A stretch of 64,000 bases of DNA, from the NCBI RefSeq assembly GCF_000831385.1, contig NZ_AP014548.1, positions 1,603,779 to 1,667,778 of the forward strand, given 5' to 3'. The stretch is from Nonlabens marinus S1-08 (GTDB taxonomy: Bacteria; Bacteroidota; Bacteroidia; Flavobacteriales; Flavobacteriaceae). Below are positions 1 to 8,252 of the stretch, piece by piece (position 1 is the first letter of the stretch; the number at the start of each line of letters is the position of its first letter). Made by a program: the position numbers and the translations under genes. The notes beneath the pieces were generated by a model. That model worked only from the letters and a program-made list of their open reading frames with translations, made no database searches and was not told where the DNA came from.

Positions 1-1035
1 GGAACTTCAACTAGTGAAGACGCAAGCGAATACAGAGCCAGATTACTCCCTAAATTAGGATTTGACATAGAAGGAACGGAAGTTAGTCTAGGTCTTGAGG
101 TCGATTATCTGGCTGGGACTTTTGATACTCAAGGCTTGCGTCCAGCACAGACAGATTATTCATATGTTAGCACAGGACTAAACCCTAAAATCAATTTATA
201 CGACGACAATTATAAATTAGAATTAGGTGTCCATGTAAATTATCTAACTGATCTCGAATCCAATGAGGGAGATTTTAAGTTTTATCCAGATATCAACGCG
301 AGTTACAGGTTGTTAGAAGATCAGGTAATTGCATACACTCAAATCTTAGGAGGAAGAGATATGAACAGCTTACAACAGTTTGCAGATGAAAATGTGTTCT
401 TAGCTCCTGCAATCGATATCCAGCCTACCAATAGAACTATTGACGCCCAGTTAGGATTGAAAGGTAAAATTTCTAATAATTTCGGATATAAAGTATTCGG
501 TGGGTACAAAAAGGAGAACGATCGTTACTTCTATACAAAAGATGTGGGTAGAGTTTTGATTGTAAATGAAGGCGCCACTTTAGGGAATGTCTTTTATACG
601 CAATATGGTGATTTAGAAACCACCTTCTTTGGTGGGTCTTTAAGTGTGGATGTCAGTTCTAAGTTCAATTTAACAGTCACTGGAAGAAGCATGACTTACG
701 AGGTGACTAATGGGCCTAATTTTGAGAACACGGCCTCGCAACTTCCTGAATTTACAGCAGATATCGTCGGGACTTATCAAATCAACGATAAAATTGATGT
801 AGGAACCACAGTTTACTTGGTGGGGGAGCGCGATGTGTATCGCAACGGTTTCGGTGTAGAGTCTCTCGATTCCTTTATTGATTTAAATCTAGATGTGAAT
901 TATAAAATCAATTCAAAGCTTACTGCTTTTTTACGAGGTAATAATTTGACTGGCGGTAATTATCAGTACTACTTGGATTATCCAGTTCAGGATCTACAAG
1001 TTATGGCTGGTGCTGTTTATAAATTTGATTTTTAA
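1..1035 (+). CDS. TonB-dependent receptor-like outer-membrane beta-barrel protein, C-terminal part (5' partial)
   Basis: The reading frame is open from base 1, so the gene starts upstream of the window; a TTG at 136 is internal and not a start. The visible 344 residues are alternating amphipathic strands with turns rich in Asp, Asn and Gly. They end in a plug-less barrel tail with a NNLTGGNYQYY element and a C-terminal phenylalanine in YKFDF, as is usual for TonB-dependent receptors of Flavobacteriaceae inserted by the BAM complex. The substrate cannot be inferred. A rho-independent terminator follows at 1083-1110, and one copy of the iterated palindrome lies 6 bp after the stop. The family call rests on the barrel tail only, because the plug domain is outside the window. 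Confidence 0.7.
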   Translation, partial: GTSTSEDASEYRARLLPKLGFDIEGTEVSLGLEVDYLAGTFDTQGLRPAQTDYSYVSTGLNPKINLYDDNYKLELGVHVNYLTDLESNEGDFKFYPDINASYRLLEDQVIAYTQILGGRDMNSLQQFADENVFLAPAIDIQPTNRTIDAQLGLKGKISNNFGYKVFGGYKKENDRYFYTKDVGRVLIVNEGATLGNVFYTQYGDLETTFFGGSLSVDVSSKFNLTVTGRSMTYEVTNGPNFENTASQLPEFTADIVGTYQINDKIDVGTTVYLVGERDVYRNGFGVESLDSFIDLNLDVNYKINSKLTAFLRGNNLTGGNYQYYLDYPVQDLQVMAGAVYKFDF

Positions 1036-1041
1036 TAGCAT

Positions 1042-1061
1042 TTCGCTTTCGCGAAAGCGAA
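1042..1061. repeat. Iterated palindrome copy 1 (20-bp perfect)
   Basis: Perfect 20-bp palindrome TTCGCTTTCGCGAAAGCGAA, 6 bp after the receptor stop codon and 21 bp before a separate terminator hairpin. Confidence 0.95.
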
Positions 1062-1082
1062 CCTAACACGATTTCTCACATT

Positions 1083-1110
1083 AAAAAGACCACGAATTGT
1101 GGTCTTTTTT
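1083..1110 (+). terminator. Rho-independent terminator after the receptor gene
   Basis: Stem AAAAAGACCAC / GTGGTCTTTTT with a 5-nt loop, A-tract before and T-tract after; it can serve both strands. Confidence 0.85.
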
Positions 1111-1259
1111 AGTTTGTAAGAAGTTGAAACGTTCCTTGTACGCCAAACCCAATTGAGATAAGGAGAGGCACTCATTATAAGCTAAACAAGTGGAGTCTCG
1201 ATAGCCATTTGAAAAGTGATTTTAGAAAGCGAACAGCATGAGACTTTTACACCTCAAAC

Positions 1260-1862
1260 TTAAAATCTATAGCCAAAATTAACTCCAAATCTAGGCTCTA
1301 CAGCACCTAGATCGCCGTATTTGTCTTCTGGAACATTCCCCAAAGCTCTGAAAATTTCACCATTTAGACTTAAAGAGAATTTATCTGCAAAAAGCCATTT
1401 GTGACCTAATCCAAAACCGGCTGAAAAACCTCCAATATCGTACTTATATGTATTATCTCTAGAGATCAAATCTCCATTATTATCATAAGAATAAAATCCA
1501 TCATCAACAGTCACATCTCCTGTTCGTGCTTTTAACGCTGGGTAGAAATAGAAACCATAATGATCCTTTACTTTAGAAAAGTAAATTAGATATGCAGCGC
1601 GCAAACTTATAGCACTGCTTTCCTCTAGGTAGCCTGCATCATAATAACCATAGGTGTCAAAGGCGGTAACACCTACAAGTATGGATTGATTACTGGGCAA
1701 TAGCCGCTCATAGTTGACATTAAATGACCCAGCAATGACAAGATCAAGAAGGTTAGTGGTAATCTCATTTGTTCTTTTGAGATCTTCATTTTCTGTAACC
1801 GTATCCTGAGCGACAGTAATTGCGGTGAACAGCAATAGAGAGAGAATTAATATTTTTTTCAT
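1260..1862 (-). CDS. Small outer-membrane beta-barrel protein (DUF3575-like)
   Basis: A 200-residue protein with a Sec signal peptide (about residues 1-18, ending TVAQ). Beta strands follow and it ends in GVNFGYRF, a C-terminal aromatic typical of outer-membrane barrels. It has a paralogue in this window (57932-58528): both carry the N-terminal Asp/Val-rich strand 'NYERLLP/RYEYVLG', a central 'FGLGHKWLF/VGIGWKWVS' strand and the same C-terminal signature. Function is unknown; such proteins are usually annotated as DUF3575-type or porin-family. It is monocistronic and converges on the receptor gene upstream. The start ATG directly precedes a standard signal peptide. Confidence 0.65.
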   Translation of the reverse strand: MKKILILSLLLFTAITVAQDTVTENEDLKRTNEITTNLLDLVIAGSFNVNYERLLPSNQSILVGVTAFDTYGYYDAGYLEESSAISLRAAYLIYFSKVKDHYGFYFYPALKARTGDVTVDDGFYSYDNNGDLISRDNTYKYDIGGFSAGFGLGHKWLFADKFSLSLNGEIFRALGNVPEDKYGDLGAVEPRFGVNFGYRF

Positions 1863-2259
1863 TTTTTAATTAAAAAGTTAGCTGACCGAAAAGTAATACA
1901 AAACCAAATGCAATCGTATTTACTGAAATATTAAATTTCCCTTCCCCATCTTCAATGTAAATTGGACAAATTCAATTGAAAATATCTTTAGGTTCTACCG
2001 CTTAGGAATATGCAACATCAAATCAATTTATCATCGTAAGTTTTGATAGCGATTTTGCAACATCTAAATTATATAAAGATGCTCGCTTAAAATAGTTGAC
2101 AGCTGCACTGGCCATGGCAAGAAATCATTTGGCTTATCTACTCAAAAAGCATCAATTTGCTATAGAAGACTTTATGTAGTTATTTGAATTTTTGATAATA
2201 TCGATTGTCTTAAAACTTCATAACTTTCGCCAAAACTGCATTTACCTTATTTTTACCAC
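1863..2259. other. 397-bp intergenic region without recognisable gene
   Basis: AT-rich divergent spacer between the barrel protein and the amidohydrolase gene. Only very short open stretches are present, with no clear tRNA, ncRNA or repeat. A TATTTTTA sequence at 2248-2255 resembles the -7 element but sits only 5 bp from the amidohydrolase ATG. I see nothing else of note. Confidence 0.5.
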
Positions 2260-3894
2260 ATGAAAAAAATATCCTTCTTTGCCCTTTTAGTTTGCCTCAT
2301 CAGTTGCCAAAATAAAGACGCCGACAATTATGTAGATGCTATTTATCAAAATGGAACGATCTATACTGTAGACAATGAGTTTTCTACAGCTACCGCAATG
2401 GCAGTTCGTGACGGGAAAATAATCGCTGTTGGTTCTCAGGACGATATTGATGCTCTTAATCTTAAAGCAGATACAATTATTGACCTTGCTGGTCAATTCG
2501 TATACCCTGGACTTATTGATGCACATTGCCATTTTTACAGATTTGGGCAACAATTACAGCAAGTAGATTTAGTGGGGACCACCAGTTATCAGGAAGTATT
2601 AGATAAGGTAGAAGCTTTTCAAGAAAAAAATAATACGGCGTACATCATAGGTCGCGGTTGGGACCAGAACGATTGGGATATTAAAGAATATCCTACTAAA
2701 GCTGAATTAAGCGAACTGTTCCCAGACACCCCAGTTGCATTAACACGCATTGATGGTCATGCTATGATTGTAAATGATGCTGCTCTTAAGCTGGCAGGGA
2801 TCGATAGAAACACTCCGTTTTCTGGTGGTGATATTGAGCAAAAGGATGGTGAGCTAACGGGAATCTTAGTTGATAACCCAATGGAGTTGATTGAAAAAAC
2901 CTTTCCAGTAGATAGTCGCAAAGCAGATGTGGAGGCACTGATGGATGCGCAGGAAATTAATTTTAGTTATGGATTGACGACCGTGGACGATGCAGGTCTA
3001 AACCGCAACACCATCGAACTGATTGATAGCTTACAGCAGGCAGGAGCTCTCAAAATGAAGGTTTACGCTATGGTGAGTAATACACCAGAAAATCTGGATT
3101 ATTATCTAGATAAAGGCATCATTAAGACGGATCGATTGAATGTTAGATCTATCAAGTTTTATGCTGACGGCGCTTTAGGATCTCGCGGTGCAGCAATGAA
3201 AGAAGAGTATTCTGATAGAGAAAATCACTTTGGGGCATTATTGAGTAGTGTAGAAGACTTCAAAAAAACAGCAGAACGTATCGCTGCTACTGATTATCAA
3301 ATGAACACACATGCCATAGGCGATAGCGCAAACGTTGTTGTATTGAAAACGTATCGCGAACTATTAAATGACATGCCAGATAGAAGATGGCGCGTAGAGC
3401 ATGCTCAAATTATCAGCCCAGCTGATTTTGAATATTTTGACCGCGATAGAATTTTACCTTCTGTACAACCTACCCACGCTACAAGTGATATGTACTGGGC
3501 AGAAGATCGAGTGGGAGCGGAGCGTATAAAGGGGGCTTATGCTTATCAAAAGCTGTTGGATCAATCTGGAATGGTTGCTTTAGGTACAGATTATCCAGTG
3601 GAGCAGGTGAATCCATTTTTAACTTTCTATGCAGCAGTTGCCAGACAAGACACGAGTGTGTATCCTGAAAATGGATTCAATATGCAAGATGCCTTGTCCA
3701 GAGAAGATGCTTTGCGTGGTATGACCATCTGGGCAGCCTACTCTAATTTTGAAGAGAAAGAGAAGGGGAGTTTAGAAAAAGGAAAATCGGCTGATTTTAT
3801 GATTCTTAAAGAAGATCTCATGAAAATGCCGATTCAAAATGTTCCTACATTGAAAGTACAAGCTACATACATCAATGGAGAGAAGGTTTATTGA
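2260..3894 (+). CDS. Secreted lipoprotein amidohydrolase, YtcJ-like (amidohydrolase family 3)
   Basis: A 544-residue metal-dependent hydrolase. The N-terminus is a lipoprotein signal with lipobox cysteine at residue 16 (CLISC), so the enzyme should be membrane-anchored outside the cytoplasm. The amidohydrolase barrel shows the first metal motif DAHCHF (residues 88-92), a later THAIGD histidine motif, EHAQI, and GTDYPVEQVNPF near the C-terminus. This motif order is that of the YtcJ/NfdA group (N-substituted formamide or similar amide hydrolysis). The natural substrate cannot be told from sequence. The gene stands alone; its last 7 bases overlap the convergent DUF1232 gene. Confidence 0.85.
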   Translation: MKKISFFALLVCLISCQNKDADNYVDAIYQNGTIYTVDNEFSTATAMAVRDGKIIAVGSQDDIDALNLKADTIIDLAGQFVYPGLIDAHCHFYRFGQQLQQVDLVGTTSYQEVLDKVEAFQEKNNTAYIIGRGWDQNDWDIKEYPTKAELSELFPDTPVALTRIDGHAMIVNDAALKLAGIDRNTPFSGGDIEQKDGELTGILVDNPMELIEKTFPVDSRKADVEALMDAQEINFSYGLTTVDDAGLNRNTIELIDSLQQAGALKMKVYAMVSNTPENLDYYLDKGIIKTDRLNVRSIKFYADGALGSRGAAMKEEYSDRENHFGALLSSVEDFKKTAERIAATDYQMNTHAIGDSANVVVLKTYRELLNDMPDRRWRVEHAQIISPADFEYFDRDRILPSVQPTHATSDMYWAEDRVGAERIKGAYAYQKLLDQSGMVALGTDYPVEQVNPFLTFYAAVARQDTSVYPENGFNMQDALSREDALRGMTIWAAYSNFEEKEKGSLEKGKSADFMILKEDLMKMPIQNVPTLKVQATYINGEKVY

Positions 3895-4325
3895 GCCTCC
3901 CTCAATTTTTTAGCTTCCTCAGGAGTTGTGCCTTCTGTTTCTAGTTTCCAGTCTAGATAACGGTGCAAGTCAGAATCGATCCAGCCTACTACAATGGTTA
4001 ATACCGTGATATCATCGATATACCCTAAACCAGGGATAAAATCAGGAATCATATCAAACGGGCTTAATACATAAAGTAATGCGCCTCCTATCGCAGCAAT
4101 GGTAAACCATGGAACAGCTTTATAATTACCCTTACGGTAATCTTTAATCATCATCATCATTACATCTACGAGCTTGTAGTATTTCTTTAACACCTTCACG
4201 GTAGACATGAGAAAGGACAATTTGCCTTCGCGTTTTATTACCTCATCCACTTCTTCAGTAGTGGTTTCGTTCGTTTGTTCTAGTACATACTCATCGTCTG
4301 GAGTGAAATAGTTTTTTAGTTTCAT
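3888..4325 (-). CDS. YkvA-type DUF1232 membrane protein
   Basis: A 145-residue protein. The DUF1232 signature is clear in the second half: a hydrophobic helix followed by LSPFDMIPDFIPGLGYIDD, then a second hydrophobic segment and a charged tail. The N-terminal 50 residues are charged and probably cytoplasmic. The role of this family is unknown. The start ATG overlaps the stop of the upstream VOC gene (ATGA), indicating translational coupling. Its end overlaps the amidohydrolase gene by 7 bases on the other strand. Confidence 0.8.
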   Translation of the reverse strand: MKLKNYFTPDDEYVLEQTNETTTEEVDEVIKREGKLSFLMSTVKVLKKYYKLVDVMMMMIKDYRKGNYKAVPWFTIAAIGGALLYVLSPFDMIPDFIPGLGYIDDITVLTIVVGWIDSDLHRYLDWKLETEGTTPEEAKKLREAQ

Positions 4326-4738
4326 GTAGCAAATATTTGATTAAAGTCTTTGAATGATTTGAATTCTAAGGCATTTCCACTAGGATCTTTGAAAAACATA
4401 GTCGCCTGTTCGCCAGGCAAACCTTCGAATCGTATGTACGGCTCGATGATAAACTCGATGTTTTTGTTTTGTAACGCTTTCGCGAAAGCGTGAAACTTAT
4501 CCCATTCCAGCACAACACCAAAATGCGGGACTGGCACTGCTTTCCCGTCCACCGCATTCACAGCCTCTGGAGCAATATTCTCACTTATATGAATCACCAA
4601 TTGATGCCCGAAGAAATCAAAATCGACCCAATGATCACTACTACGGCCTTCTTTCATGCCTAGTGTGTCCCGATAAAATGCGCGAGTGGTGGTAATTTCC
4701 TTTACTGGAATTGCGAGATGGAAAGGTGTTAGATTCAT
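4322..4738 (-). CDS. VOC (glyoxalase/dioxygenase fold) family protein
   Basis: A 138-residue single-domain VOC protein. The beginning FHLAIPVKE, the middle QLVIHI and the end DPSGNALEFKSF give the metal-binding pattern of the vicinal-oxygen-chelate fold (His near the N-terminus, His in the middle, Glu near the C-terminus). The substrate is unknown. An iterated palindrome copy lies in the gene (4474-4491) and encodes part of FHAFAKALQ, in a helix where related proteins have a segment of equal length. Coupled to the DUF1232 gene by an ATGA overlap. Confidence 0.8.
   Translation of the reverse strand: MNLTPFHLAIPVKEITTTRAFYRDTLGMKEGRSSDHWVDFDFFGHQLVIHISENIAPEAVNAVDGKAVPVPHFGVVLEWDKFHAFAKALQNKNIEFIIEPYIRFEGLPGEQATMFFKDPSGNALEFKSFKDFNQIFAT
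4474..4491. repeat. Iterated palindrome copy 2, inside the VOC gene
   Basis: Perfect 18-bp palindrome ACGCTTTCGCGAAAGCGT. Read on the minus strand in frame it gives AFAKA within HAFAKAL. Confidence 0.95.
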
Positions 4739-4750
4739 TATCTAAAAATA

Positions 4751-4779
4751 AAAAAAAGCCATCCCATTGTGGGATGGCT
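4751..4779 (-). terminator. Terminator of the clpP-like gene
   Basis: Stem AGCCATCCC / GGGATGGCT with a short loop; on the minus strand it is followed by a run of seven T. It lies between the clpP-like gene and the VOC gene, so the two are probably separate transcripts. Confidence 0.85.
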
Positions 4780-4801
4780 CAGGTTAATGTATTCTCAAAG
4801 T

Positions 4802-5344
4802 TTACAGGACTCCGTCAGCAATACCGTAGGTTACAGCTTCTTCAGCGCCCATCCAGAAATCCCGATTAAAGTCTTTCATCACTTTTTCAAAGCTTTGGCC
4901 ACAATTATCTGCTAAGATTTGTGCGCTTAACTCTTTAGTTTTCAATATTTCTTTAGCAGTTATTTCAAGATCTGCTCCAGTACCTCTGGCGCCACCACTT
5001 GGCTGGTGTATCATTACGCGCCCATGCTTTTGCATAAAGCGACGTCCTTTCTCACCACCAGACAATAGGATACTTCCCATACTTGCAGCAAGCCCACTAC
5101 AAACCGTACTTACTGGGCTTTTGATTTGCTTCATAGTATCATAGATGGAAAAACCTGCGGTTACATAGCCACCTGGACTATTGATTACAAAAGTTATCTC
5201 GTCATTACTTAAAGAATCTAAGTACAATAAGCGATCTACACAGTGTCTTGCGGTCTTGTCGTCTACCATTCCCCATATAAACAGCTTGCGTTGTTCAATG
5301 AAATTTTCGTCAATTTTATCTTGGAGTTTTGTCAACTTACTCAT
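4802..5344 (-). CDS. ClpP-family serine protease (ATP-dependent Clp proteolytic subunit paralogue)
   Basis: A 180-residue ClpP-type peptidase. The catalytic triad is visible: Ser88 in GLAASMGS, His113 in RVMIHQPSGG and Asp162 in NRDFWMGAEEA. The oxyanion-hole NSPGG motif is at residues 55-59. It is shorter than housekeeping ClpP (about 195-225 residues), with a minimal N-terminus and an ending at YGIADGVL. There is no clpX or tig nearby, which argues for a second, stand-alone ClpP rather than the main one. Which Clp ATPase it partners is unknown. It has its own terminator at 4751-4779. Confidence 0.85.
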   Translation of the reverse strand: MSKLTKLQDKIDENFIEQRKLFIWGMVDDKTARHCVDRLLYLDSLSNDEITFVINSPGGYVTAGFSIYDTMKQIKSPVSTVCSGLAASMGSILLSGGEKGRRFMQKHGRVMIHQPSGGARGTGADLEITAKEILKTKELSAQILADNCGQSFEKVMKDFNRDFWMGAEEAVTYGIADGVL

Positions 5345-5402
5345 TCAATTTTGTTTGGGTTAAAAATAATAAAATCTAGCCAAGCAATCTGTTGCAATGG
5401 TC

Positions 5403-6425
5403 TTAAATAGTCTCTTGCCCTTCACCATACTCCCGCTTATAGATCTTAATCAATAAAAGGAATAAACTAATAAGCAAGGGGCCGAAAATTAGACCTATAA
5501 ATCCAAACAAAGGCACTCCCACAACGACTCCAATTAGAGTAATTAATGGGTGTATATCTGCCAATCGTTTTTGAACAATCAAACGGAAAAGATTATCTGT
5601 AGATCCTACTACCACAGCTCCGTATATCAGAATTCCTAATGCTGCTTGTGTATTTCCCTGAGCTAGTAAAAGCAGGCAAACTGGTGCTATTCCTAATGCG
5701 GTACCCACAAACGGTATCATACTACCTATAACAGTAATTCCGAACCAAAAAAATGGGTTTTCGACTCCAAAGATAAAATAGCCTACTAATGCAACAGCCC
5801 CTTGCATTAATGCTACCAATGGAATCCCTAAAGCATTTGATTTTACAAGATCGATACTTTCTTTGCCTATATCTTTTATGTTTTTCTTTTTAAGCGGTAA
5901 ATAAGCAATACTTGCCTCTTGCCAAATTTTTCTATTCACTAACATGTAGTATAATAGGAAGAACATGACACCTACCGCAATGAATATGGTGATGCTGGAA
6001 CTGGCAATATTGCTGATCAAATAGGACAATCCATTTTTGATTTGGTCGCTATCAACTGTAGGTACGATATCGTAACCTATAAAGGATTCGATCTCCTTAA
6101 TTTGTCCTTTAATTTTAGAGGTAATCTCCTCACTATTAGAAATAGCATCTTTAACTTGTGTTGAAAATAGCAACGCTAAACCAGCTATGGGCAGTAATAT
6201 ACCTAGCGCAGCACCTATCATTAATACAGTTGCAGCAAGCCATGGTTTCCAGTTGTGTTTTTCTAATGAGCGCTGCAACGGGACAAGGATTACATAAAGA
6301 GTGATCGCAGCGAGGACACCTCCTAAATAAGGAACCATTTCAACGGCAATCAAAACGGCGATAGCAGTTAGAATTAACAGGACAAAGACCTGCCTTATGA
6401 TGCTCGCTGGAATTTTTTGATTCAT
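5403..6425 (-). CDS. AI-2E family (PerM/YdiK-type) membrane transporter
   Basis: A 340-residue integral membrane protein with about eight hydrophobic segments. There is a long soluble loop after the first cluster (about residues 95-140) and conserved Pro/Gly-rich segments such as GVPLFGFIGLIFGPL near the C-terminus, the hallmark of the AI-2E/UPF0118 exporter family. Members are linked to autoinducer-2, cation or organic-anion export, and the substrate here is unknown. It starts immediately after the stop of the DUF7218 gene (no intervening base), so the pair is probably one transcript. Confidence 0.85.
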   Translation of the reverse strand: MNQKIPASIIRQVFVLLILTAIAVLIAVEMVPYLGGVLAAITLYVILVPLQRSLEKHNWKPWLAATVLMIGAALGILLPIAGLALLFSTQVKDAISNSEEITSKIKGQIKEIESFIGYDIVPTVDSDQIKNGLSYLISNIASSSITIFIAVGVMFFLLYYMLVNRKIWQEASIAYLPLKKKNIKDIGKESIDLVKSNALGIPLVALMQGAVALVGYFIFGVENPFFWFGITVIGSMIPFVGTALGIAPVCLLLLAQGNTQAALGILIYGAVVVGSTDNLFRLIVQKRLADIHPLITLIGVVVGVPLFGFIGLIFGPLLISLFLLLIKIYKREYGEGQETI

Positions 6426-6665
6426 CTAGTGATTACGTAAAGCGTTGATCAATTCTTTTTTATTCATAGAAGACCTGCCTTCAATACCTATTTTTTTGGC
6501 TTGCTCATACAATTCTTCTTTAGTACGCTCTTCGTAGGGGTCAGCTTTACCACCTTTTTTACCACTATCCTCAGTGTTTGCTATACGAGCTGCTTTTTCT
6601 TTGGAATAGCCTTCTTCTCGTAGAGCTTCATATTGATCTTCATTTTTTATACTAGGTCGTTCCAT
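6426..6665 (-). CDS. Small DUF7218/Rho-N-like protein
   Basis: A 79-residue charged protein. The N-terminal half (RPSIKNEDQYEALREEG, followed by a Lys/Gly-rich linker) matches the DUF7218 type. The C-terminal half, ending MNKKELINALRNH, resembles the SAP-like Rho N-terminal helix-extended-helix domain, which can bind nucleic acid. The function is unknown. The AI-2E permease gene follows with no gap, a common arrangement for co-expressed stress genes. Confidence 0.75.
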   Translation of the reverse strand: MERPSIKNEDQYEALREEGYSKEKAARIANTEDSGKKGGKADPYEERTKEELYEQAKKIGIEGRSSMNKKELINALRNH

Positions 6666-6706
6666 AGTTTTTTGTTTAAAGATAAACTTTTGTGGGACCT
6701 ATTTAT

Positions 6707-7543
6707 TTAGAGAAAACTTAAGATTTGCTCTACCACCTCCTCCGTATGCAAGCTATGACCGCCGGTTTTTGAAAAATAAACTGTTGAATTGCTAGAATTA
6801 GCAGCTATTTGCTCCATACTTGTATGTGGTACAATCCTGTCTTCTTTACTGTGAACTAAAAGAATGGGACACTTGATCTTTGAGATAAAATCTTCAGTAT
6901 TAAATTCATGTATGTAAAACCCATAAATACTGTGTAATAATTTATCGAGACTCAGGTAAACGCTATTAGTAAATCTTACGAGGTTTTGGTAATCACGCAT
7001 GATCACTTCTAGTTTGTTAGGGCTGCCTAGCAACACCATTTTCTCAACAAACACATGAGGTGTTTCGGATTCTTGAAAACTGCTTGCCATAGCACCTACA
7101 CTATGACCTATAATAATTTCAGGTTGATATAACTCTACCACCGTGCGGATGACTCGTGAATATTTGACTGCCGTGAAATTTGTACCGTCAGATTTACCAT
7201 GAGCAGGTGCGTCTAATGCGATTATGGAATACCCTAATTCACGAAGAGGATCGATCAAATACTTCCACCGCCAAGCGTTAGATTCCCATCCATGCGCCAT
7301 AAACACGGTCTTCCCAGTTCCTTCCCAATAATACAGCTGAATCATTCCTTCTTCAGTGACCAATTTTTGTTGATGCGCAGTTTCCAAAAATTCTTTTTGA
7401 AATTCAAGCACTTTACCTTTTCTGGGAAAACTGAAGACTTGAAGTGCTTTTTCCGCACCTCGCTTTTTAGAAAATATGGAAATGGTGTTAAAGTAAAAGC
7501 CGTACAACTTAGGTACGGCTTTGTTTATCATTTTCTTGATCAT
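6707..7543 (-). CDS. Alpha/beta hydrolase
   Basis: A 278-residue cytoplasmic alpha/beta hydrolase. The oxyanion motif AHGWESNAW is followed by the nucleophile elbow GHSVGAM (Ser), the acid SKEDRIVP (Asp) and the base GGHSLH (His), all in the expected order. No signal peptide is evident. The substrate is unknown; the family includes esterases and lipases. It ends 41 bp before the DUF7218 gene and starts 3 bp after the lipoprotein gene stop, so it is probably co-transcribed with that gene. Confidence 0.85.
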   Translation of the reverse strand: MIKKMINKAVPKLYGFYFNTISIFSKKRGAEKALQVFSFPRKGKVLEFQKEFLETAHQQKLVTEEGMIQLYYWEGTGKTVFMAHGWESNAWRWKYLIDPLRELGYSIIALDAPAHGKSDGTNFTAVKYSRVIRTVVELYQPEIIIGHSVGAMASSFQESETPHVFVEKMVLLGSPNKLEVIMRDYQNLVRFTNSVYLSLDKLLHSIYGFYIHEFNTEDFISKIKCPILLVHSKEDRIVPHTSMEQIAANSSNSTVYFSKTGGHSLHTEEVVEQILSFL

Positions 7544-7546
7544 GTC

Positions 7547-8092
7547 TTACCAGCTTATAAAAACAAATTCAGGTGTGGCTGTGTCTGGTATCATCGTCTT
7601 TTCAATAGGTGCTGTGATATCAAATTTGGTTTCAGCAGGAAGTACGTCTTTACTGATGGTAAAATAAAAGTTTTCCTCATTTACCCAGATGACAGCGCTA
7701 TTAATCATGTTGTCTATATCACCAACTTTGTAGGCTTCATTAATGGTTTTAAAATCACTTTTGATGGTAACGCCTTTTGCCGTAGCAAAACGTTCATCCC
7801 GTACTCTTACGTTTTCAATGGTAGAGGTGCTATCAGAATCATAAGGTGTTAAGGTTAATAAATGTGTGCCTCCTTTTTCAAATATCTCGATGGCGTTAGG
7901 TCCATTCATGAACTCATCACCATTGGTGCTAGTAACAATGCTATCATTAGCAAATAAACTATCAATTTGGTAAACTTTAGAATCTTTGGTCAACATGCCT
8001 ATACGATCCTTATTCCATTCAAAAGGATCTTGCTCTTTTTCACAGCTAGCAAAAACAACAACTACAAGTACTAATAAAAATAATCTCTTCAT
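7547..8092 (-). CDS. Lipoprotein of unknown function
   Basis: I choose the ATG at 8092, giving 181 residues, because it directly starts a lipoprotein signal (MKRLFLLVLVVVVFASC). A longer in-frame start at 8140 would put 16 hydrophilic residues in front of the signal. The mature part is acidic with predicted beta strands and no motif I recognise. It is followed after 3 bp by the alpha/beta hydrolase gene. Confidence 0.7.
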   Translation of the reverse strand: MKRLFLLVLVVVVFASCEKEQDPFEWNKDRIGMLTKDSKVYQIDSLFANDSIVTSTNGDEFMNGPNAIEIFEKGGTHLLTLTPYDSDSTSTIENVRVRDERFATAKGVTIKSDFKTINEAYKVGDIDNMINSAVIWVNEENFYFTISKDVLPAETKFDITAPIEKTMIPDTATPEFVFISW

Positions 8093-8252
8093 GGGTTTGT
8101 TTAAAAATGTAAAATTACAATGGCTACTATGACTAGCCAATTAATAAAAGGTTTCTTTCCAATTCCTAAAATAGGAACAACTCACTAGTTCCTCTTAAAT
8201 TTCTTAGAAATCAGAAATATGTTACTAAGAGCAGCATATAATAATATACTTC

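Noticed and set aside
1863-2259. Possible decayed small gene (around 2114)
   Set aside because: Only a 21-codon run with no homology I can recognise; insufficient support.
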